DNA of 64,000 bases from UBA1413 sp964650525. GTDB lineage: Bacteria; Bacteroidota; Bacteroidia; Bacteroidales; Prolixibacteraceae. Each line of letters starts with the position of its first letter. Within the stretch, counting starts at the first letter, position 1. The DNA lies in NCBI GenBank assembly GCA_964650525.1, contig CAZYUA010000011.1, forward strand, positions 46,440 to 110,439, in the 5' to 3' direction. The notes beneath the pieces are model-generated. The model had not been told where the DNA came from. It was given only the letters and a program-made list of their open reading frames with translations, and ran no database searches. Shown piece by piece: positions 18,701 through 26,100 of the stretch. The position numbers were made by a program, and so were the translations under genes.

Positions 18701-19875
18701 CCCTGAACCGGTTTTCAGCGTTCAGCGGATTTTTTACTATTGAAAGCCTGTTTATTTCGGTTACCGCCCCATTTTCAGGCGACCGGTGGGGAAGCGGATC
18801 GGACAACAATTGGATCACATGGGAGGACAATGTTCCAAACAGCCTGGTCCTGCTATTGTACAAGGGAGACCTCCTCCAAGACACCATCGGATTCAGTAAT
18901 GGTGCGCATTTCACCACTTACAACTGGGAAATTCCAGCGTCCGTTCCGGCAGGCATGGATTACCGGATCGTCGTAATGGACACTGTATCGCAAATCTACA
19001 GTAGCAGCAGTATTTTTTCGATTGAAGACCCTTTCATAGTCATAACGAATCCTTCTTCCGGTACTAAATGGTACAAAGAGTCCGGTTCCAAATATATTTT
19101 CTGGAACGATAATATCCCCAGGGTTCTTCTGATCCTTTTGTTCAAGGGGGAGCAACTAATCCAAACCATAGGAAGAAGTGAAAGCAGATATCAAACCAGC
19201 TACGCATGGGTTTTACCTGGAAGTATCGAGCCTGGAACAGATTACCGGATAGCGGTTCAGGACACACTGAACCACTTGACAGCGTATAGCAGTTATTTTA
19301 CCATTTTAGATCCGGGGATTGTCCCGCCAGATGTCCCTCTGTTAGCCAGTCCGGTTAACTTTTCAGCCAACCAGTCTGTCAACCTTACCCTGTCGTGGAA
19401 TCCTTCTGCCGGGGCAGACCATTATACCCTGCAGGTTTCCGACAAACCGGATTTCAGTAGCAGCCAGGTCATTGAACAGAATCTGACCATTACGACAAAG
19501 GAAATTACCAGCCTTTCAGTCAATACTGTTTACTATTGGCGGGTCAGGGCAGTCAATCTGGGTGGGGCAAGCAAATGGTCGAACGTATGGATTTTCGACA
19601 CCATGGAGGCTGTCGGTATGGATGACCGGTTTTCAAACCCAAGGATCACGGTCTATCCCAATCCGTCATCCGGAAGAGTAACCATCCTGACCGGACCGCT
19701 CTCAAGTTCCGGGGCCGAATTCAGGTTGTACGAGCCATCAGGTAAACTGGTAGCATCCCGGATTCTGGTTTCACCCAGAACCTGGATAGACCTGTCAGCT
19801 CTTACCCATGGCCTTTATGTGGCTGAGATCAGGTCGGGGCCCCGTCTTTCCAGATTGAAACTGATCATTCAATGA
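15709..19875 (+). CDS. Secreted Ycf48/BNR-repeat protein with Kre9-like and FN3-like repeats and T9SS tail
   Basis: 1388 aa with signal peptide (ends LLQAQ). Residues about 25-640 are tandem ~40-residue blades of the pattern GTILKTTDGGxxW / T-GWAVG, as in Ycf48-like and sialidase-type propellers. Then come two FN3-like repeats (about 640-825, TYYWRVKQIW). Next are four related ~95-residue units (about 830-1205), each with ISWEDN or ISWSDN plus a YRI-type strand, resembling the Ser-Thr-rich/Kre9-like surface domain. A further FN3-like repeat (NTVYYWRVRAVN) and a C-terminal sorting domain (VYPNPSSGRVTI, GLYVAEIRSG) follow. The protein is predicted to be exported by T9SS and displayed or released; a ligand or adhesion role is inferred. 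It is paralogous in plan to the next gene. Confidence 0.85.
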   Translation: MKKIQLLVLLFFPATLLQAQNGDWIRQSPPVTQNLNDIVVSGSGIITAVGDQGTICKSIDGGDSWVVKNSGTYNNLMALDFSSSSIGYAVGTGGVILKTTDSGESWAVLNSGVTTNLLGVSFADNNTGWATGFNRTVIKTTDGGATWIPQYSAATLTFLEDVKAINLQRVMAVGWGSGDFNGTTDGGQTWSGTDLAGWAKGVDFMNDTVGWVAGITASYISVTESWGELYTTINGKKATLWKTINGGSSWSPLVFSSNAQWLYEVAVVSPTRIVAVGEKGLIASTTDGGLNWNLDSNPAFSAISFNAVVFESATTGYIAGNNGTLLKTENGGVTWTPKGISGTTNHLTSVSFVNKTTGWAAGYNGTLIKTSDGGKNWIPQPSGLSSNTIHSVFFTDSLTGWCTANEGTILNTTNGGNSWTPQNSGTTTYLYSVRFTDKNNGWVAGWNGTILHTSDGGQTWVPQLSGTNAFLHTVFFVNSTTGWAGGDNGTLLLTRNGGLNWTKTTLVTSETASTIKDLYFLDEKTGWCVGDWILKTTDGGETWVKQFGNMSEFYGYSSLNSIFFVNSHTGYISAWNGKILKTTDGGASWGIASTGNTSPYSDLWFTDSLTGWIAGNNGYIMKTESGGGTFMPMEYLNIPTLEEPSDGKNYVSLSPVLRWNSAGQGSTYEVLLVTDDIHYMDSIISDISGVTDTFLVLDKKLQPDKRHEWKVRLIGSSGATGNWSGKFSFKTQPIPDCIPTLSNPYGYDVSGKYKVSFRWYCAFADSFRVQVSTDPAFLVNMAVDSAVQSTEVYLLLNHSSTYYWRVKQIWGTSPREWSEPGSFTTPEKIPYIYVQSPAGYNPSLAKGTLFRISWEDNFDGALQVTLIRNSTPVSVLGYTSSNSYDWSISDATETGENFRIMLKDTTSGFLVYSIYFTIDNPQIRINQPEEGQNWAKGTRQYISWSDNIPYPLFLTLYKGSANIGTIGYFTDCGQLGYYWDISDFLVSGSDYRIEIRDTLNRFSAFSGFFTIESLFISVTAPFSGDRWGSGSDNNWITWEDNVPNSLVLLLYKGDLLQDTIGFSNGAHFTTYNWEIPASVPAGMDYRIVVMDTVSQIYSSSSIFSIEDPFIVITNPSSGTKWYKESGSKYIFWNDNIPRVLLILLFKGEQLIQTIGRSESRYQTSYAWVLPGSIEPGTDYRIAVQDTLNHLTAYSSYFTILDPGIVPPDVPLLASPVNFSANQSVNLTLSWNPSAGADHYTLQVSDKPDFSSSQVIEQNLTITTKEITSLSVNTVYYWRVRAVNLGGASKWSNVWIFDTMEAVGMDDRFSNPRITVYPNPSSGRVTILTGPLSSSGAEFRLYEPSGKLVASRILVSPRTWIDLSALTHGLYVAEIRSGPRLSRLKLIIQ

Positions 19876-19926
19876 TTCACCAAACCCCGTTTGTTCCAAA
19901 ACGATTTTTATTGACTTTCACCAAGG

Positions 19927-20060
19927 AACGAGCATGATAAACTGTCACAATTGTTGGAAATGGTTGTTCCCCCCTAAACCTGCCTCCCGGCAGAAAGAGG
20001 GTAAATGGGCAAATCCCATAGTGAGTAGATTCTTCGGGAAAAGAGCGTATTTTTTTAAAA
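19927..20060 (+). repeat. Copy C of a dispersed leader element
   Basis: Contains AACGAGCATGATAAACTG followed by TCACAA (19927-19950) and, about 65 nt later, CCATAGTGAGTAG...GGAAAAGAGCG. The same two blocks in the same order occur before the 34733 gene (20/24 and 26/32 identical by my hand alignment). It lies within the 317-nt gap before the giant protein at 20193. Confidence 0.5.
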
Positions 20061-20192
20061 ACGATAATTAAATTGTCAGGATTAAAAGGCACATATGATC
20101 ATAATACCATGAGTTCAATTCATAGGCATTCAAGCGCGGTGATAAGTCCTAAGTATAGAATATTTGGTCATAAAAAACTAATAAGAAAATCC

Positions 20193-23100
20193 ATGAACCA
20201 GCTTATGCAAACTATCGTAAACGGCAGAATAATTCTGCCTGTACTTTTTTCTTGTTTATTGGCCAACCCCGTATTTTCCCAGCAATACCAGTGGGAAGAA
20301 CAGGAGAGCGGTACCGGATTCACCCTGTTCAGCTCCTGTTTTGCCGACGCACAAACCGGCTGGATTGCAGGAGGGAATGACGGGCTTTTATTTGAAAAGC
20401 AAAGCAGTGGCTTTGGCACTTCGGTCTGGTTTGAAAAAGTTGAAGCTGTCACTCCCAGTACCGCCTGGATTTTAAACAGCGGGGATGTGATTAAGACGAC
20501 GGATGGCGGCAAGACCTGGGTGGAAAAGGAGGGGTATTTTGAATCCATCTCTTTTGCAGACGAAAACAAAGGCTGGGCCATCACCAACAGCACCAATATT
20601 TCAGTCACCGGGGACGGAGGTGACACCTGGACCATCCAGAAATCCGGTTCCGACTTTATGAACTGGATTTATGCCTTCGACAGCAACCATTGCTGGGGTG
20701 TTGGCAACAATGGCATCATAAAAGGAACCAGCGACGGGGGTGTTACCTGGAATACACTGACGAGCGGTACGTCCAATAAGTTGAGTTGTGTTTATTTCGT
20801 AAATACGACCACAGGGTGGGCAGTAGGAGCTCAGGGGACCATCCTGAAAACCACAGACGGAGGCACGACATGGGTGCCTCAAAGCAGCGGAATCACCGAT
20901 GACCTTAATTCCGTCCATTTCTATGATGCTTTGCATGGCGGTATTGCTGCCGACAGGGCAACAGTATTGTACACCACCGACGGGGGCTCTACCTGGAATG
21001 TCAAATCCGGGCTGAAATGGCCCCCGTATGATCTGGCATCCATACGGTTTCAGAATGTAAACACAGCGTATGCTGTCGGAGTATTCGGTACGATCCTGAA
21101 AACAACAGATGGTGGGAACTCCTGGACAAGCGTTGCAGCAGGAACAACTAACTGGTTGAATGGAATAGATATTGAGGGGGAAAGTATCTGGATCGTCGGC
21201 AATAGCAGTACCATCCTGAAGATGTCTGCCGGATTCATTGCGAAAACTAGCGACGGTGGGGCCAACTGGGTAAAACAGACCAGCGGAACCGAAAGCACCC
21301 TGTATGCCGTGCATTGTTTTGACAACCAGGTGGCATGGGCTGCCGGGGGGGAAGGAACGATCCTGAAAACCACCAACGGGGGAAATACCTGGCACCCCCT
21401 GGCCAGCGGGCAAACAGTCAGTTTAAATGACATTTTCTTTATCAACGATCTGACAGGATGGGCTGCCGGCAACGGCGGGACTATCCTGAAAACGGAAGAC
21501 GGAGGGGATATTTGGGTGAAACAGACCACCGGCACTACCGACAACCTGTCCGGCATTTATTTTTCAAGTGCGTTAAAAGGAACTGCCGTCGGAAGCTTCG
21601 GTACGCTGCTCGTTACTGCCGATGGCGGAACAACCTGGGAACTCCGGAGGGTTTCTGTCTATGATCTCAGGTCAGTATACTTTGCCGGCACAGATACGGG
21701 GTTTATCAGCGGCATACGGGGAACGCTCCTGAGAACCACCGACGGGGGCGCTACCTGGATACCCCTGCAGACACCTGTCAACACGGATTTTTACGATATC
21801 CGGTTTACTGATCCCACTACCGGCTGGATGGCAGGTTCAGGAGGAGCTCTCCTTAAAACCACCACCGGCGGAGAGATCTGGATCAACCAATCGGATTCAT
21901 CGGATTATGTTTTCCGCTCTGTAGTCCCGGTAAGCTCCACCCAAATCTATGCCACCGGCACCAAGGGTACGGTGTGGCATTCTACAGGCGAACAGGACTT
22001 CACAAATCCCGTCATCAGTATTTCACAACCTGCTTCCGGCCGGACCTTTCTTCCCGGGGATATGCCCTTCTCCCTGACAGGCACCATCACCGATGAAAGG
22101 AACACAGTATGCCTGGTGAACGGCGAAATTGCCATCCTGACCAACGGGAACCTGAATGAGAACCTGTGTCTCTCCCCTTTCGACAGTTCTATTGTGATTA
22201 AAGCCTCAGACAGAGCTGGCAATGTTGCGGTCAAAGAAATCCCCGTCAACATAAAAGCAGACCTGCCAGGTATCTCTACCACCTATTACCTCGGAGGAAA
22301 CCATGACCTTGTCAAATCTCGGATCGGCACCTTCAACACTTTCCAAGTCAGTTATTATACTGAACCTTGGTCCTTTGAGTTTTCTACTGCCCTTTCTGAA
22401 GATATGCTGGTCAACCGGTGCGGTTATTCCATCTATTTCTTTTCCGGAACCAAGGCCTTTACCCTGAAATGGAGTATTCTAAGGGTTGGCAGGAAAATGG
22501 TCATTTCTCAGCATTCAGACAAGGTGGTGTCTGCAGGGCTTATCTCAGGAGTTATTCCCGGGCAGGATTATTATCTCAAAAAAGGCGACACTCTGGTATT
22601 TGAGATAATGGGGGCCTACCTGGGGGGTTTTGAATGGGGTTCGGGTGCTTCCGGGGGTGCCATTACCATCGCCTCCGACAAATCATCCTTGTTAGCTACC
22701 CCCGGTTTACTGCTACCGGTTAACGGTGCTGTAAACCAACCTCTCTCCCTGACTCTTACCTGGAGAAAAGTGAAAGAAGCTTCTGGGTACAAGGTACAGG
22801 TTGATGATGATGCCGATTTCAAAAGTCCGGCTTTTGACTACAGCGGACTTATGGATACGATAAAGGCGTTGGTCGGGTTGAGCCACCACCAGACCTACTA
22901 CTGGCGGGTATCCTCAACCACATCCACCGACACGAGCGCCTGGTCGGAAACCCGGAATTTCACCACAGCAGAAGAAGTTTTCGCCCCTACGGTACAGGCA
23001 TCCGATGTCACCATTACCAGCATCGGGAAAGATCAGGCCCGTATCGGCTGGAGTGCCGGGAATGGCTCCCGGTCGGCGGTATTTGTCAGACAGGGGGTTG

Positions 23101-26100
23101 ATGGCACTCCCCAGCCTGCCGACCAGACCACCTATCAGGCTGATGACGCGTTCGGCACCGGTTCCCAGATCGGGGGCACCGGCTGGTACTGTGTGTATCT
23201 CGGAACAGCAACCAACGCAGTTATCACCGGGCTGGCACCTCAAACCACCTATAAAGTGATGGCCATATCCCTCAACGGGGATCCCGGGTTTGAAAAATAT
23301 CTGAGAGAGACAGCCCGGGACAACCCGGCGATCTTCACAACCACCTGTGATTACGATTATTACGGAACCAATCCTAAGGTCCATTTGTACTTTAAGGATG
23401 CCACGACCTACGACGTGGAGATCACCAATACCCATTCCTGCGGTACGACAACCTTTAAATTCCTGAACAGAACCCTAGCGGGCAATTCCTTCAGCATAAA
23501 TACCTTTCCTTATCCAACCACAGGGTCCATGACAGGAACGGTTTCTGAAGACGGACACAGTTTTTCAGGCACCTTTGATATTACTTACTCTCTGATGGAC
23601 CCGATTTACGGTTATATCGTACCGTGCGGTGCCCTGGCAGGATCGTGGAGTGCCAGCCGGAGTGCTCTTCCACCGGCAGCACCGGTGCTGACTTCACCCG
23701 TCAACAACCTGGCAGATGCCCCGGTCGGACTTACCCTGAACTGGAACCCTTCGGCAGGTGCCCTTTCGTACAACCTCGAAGTTTCTGAATCTGTCGATTT
23801 CAGTTCTCTGTTTCTGTCGCAAAAGGAGATCACCACAGATTATTTTCAACTCACAGGACTGGAGCCCTCAAAAACTTACTACTGGAGGGTTTCCGCCGAG
23901 GATGCCTGTTTTACCAGCCGTTGGACCGATTCCTGGAGCTTTTCGACGGTCCCGTCGGTTCCTGACCCTCCCACCCTCCTGTATCCTGAAAATAATGCCA
24001 CCGAGACGGAAACTGTTATGAATTTCAGCTGGAATCCGTCAGAAAGAGCCGTAAGCTATGTCCTGCAGGTATCTTATCATTCTGATTTCAGCAATACGGT
24101 AGTGAACCAGAGCGGAATAACCCTTACCAATTTCATACCGGAAAGACTGAGCAATAACAGCACCTATTACTGGCGCGTTTGTGCAACCAACAGCGGGGGC
24201 AACAGCGACTGGTCTGAAATCCGGACTTTCACAACAATTCCGGCCATTCCTGCCATCCCTGTGCTTATTTCCCCAGCCAACAATGCAACAAACCAGCCTT
24301 TACTTCCCTTATTGATTTGGCGCAGTTCGGAAAATGCCACCACATACAGGCTTGTAATCGCTACCGACCCGATTTTGGATTATATTGTTGTAAGCCGGCC
24401 TTCGTTGACAGATACTACTTACACACCGGTGGCACTGGTCAATGGAACGAAGTACTACTGGCATGTGAGAGCAAACAGCGGAACAGTGGGAAGTCAGTGG
24501 TCTGAGACCTGGAGCTTTACGGTTATTGAAGCAATCCCTGGAGTTCCGGTTCCGGTTTCACCGCTGAAGGGTGCTGTTAACCAGCCTTTATCACTGACAC
24601 TGAACTGGAATGCTTCCGACAAGGCTTCAAGCTATGGTGTGCAGGTTTCAACCCAGGCTGATTTCAGCACCACATTGATTAATCAGAGGGATGTGAATTC
24701 GGTCCAGTTGTCCCCCCAGGGGCTTGCCCATGGCACCCTCTATTACTGGAGGGTAAATGCCAGCAACACTGGTGGCACAAGCGACTGGTCTGAAATACAA
24801 AGCTTCACTACCATTCCTGCCGTATCGGATGTACCCACGCTGGTCTCTCCCGTCAATATGGCGGCCGATCAGCCGGTTTCCCCGATGCTGGTATGGAACG
24901 CACCGGTTGGGGCATCAGGGTATACCCTGCAGGTGTCGGCATCCCCCGGATTCGGTACCACAGTGATCAACCAGTCCGGGCTGGCTGCAACCAGTTTCAC
25001 TGCCGGGGGATTAAGCAACGGAACCACCTATTACTGGCGGGTGAATGCGGCCAATGCAGGGGGTACCAGTGAATGGTCGGAAGTGCGCAGCTTCACCACC
25101 ATTCCGGCTGTACCCGGCATCCCGGTGCTGGCCTCCCCTGCCGACAATGCCGTTGACCAGCCCCTGGCGGTCATGCTGGCCTGGAACGCTACCGCAGGGG
25201 CGGCCAGTTATTCCGTCCAGGTATCGGCATTACCCGATTTCAGCAGCTTCGTGGTAAACCAGAGCGGTCTGACAAGCCCCGGCTATACACCCGCCGGGCT
25301 GGCCTTCCATACAAAGTACTATTGGCGGGTGAATGCCTCCAACACCGGGGGGACCAGCGGCTGGTCGCAAATCCGCAATTTTACGACAGTTCCCGCCGTG
25401 CCTGATACCCCCATCCTGGCATCCCCTGCCAACCATTCTGTCGGTCAACCCCTGTCTCCTTCCCTTTCCTGGAATCCAGCGGCCGGAGCAGTCAGTTATT
25501 CCGTCCAGGTTTCCACCACCTTTGATTTTGTATCGGTCATCGCTTCACAAAGCGGAATTACGGCGACCACCTGGGCACCTCCCGGACTAACTTACGGGAC
25601 CAAGTATTTCTGGAGGGTCAATGCAACCAATACAGGAGGAACCACCGCTTGGTGCGGGGAATGGGACTTTACGACAACCACCGGTCATAATGGTTCTGTT
25701 GAAACTCGGACGACCATACGGTATCTCCAGCCCAATCTGACATTCAGCAATGAACCTTATGTAAATAATAAGGATCAGGATATTTATGTCAATAACTATG
25801 TGCTTGAATGGAAGGACACGTTAACATCGGATACTCTTGGAAATTCATTTATTCTCAACCTGATCGGAGGGTCGCAAGGTTTATACGGTTCAATTCTTAC
25901 TGCCGAAATTTTGATTAAAACCATACAAGGAGAAATCTCTGTTGTAACAAAAGATTTTTCCGCCAGCTGTTTTTACACCTTACCCAACTACAATATTTAT
26001 CCCCGTAGGATGACTGTTGAAATGACAGGTATCTTGCCGGAATTTCAATCAGGTGACATTTTGCTGTTGCGTATAAAAGTGAAATCAGGTGCTGCGGGTA

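Noticed and set aside
20073..20192. TTG-started extension of the giant protein
   Set aside because: It would hide the signal peptide; ATG 20193 starts directly before it.
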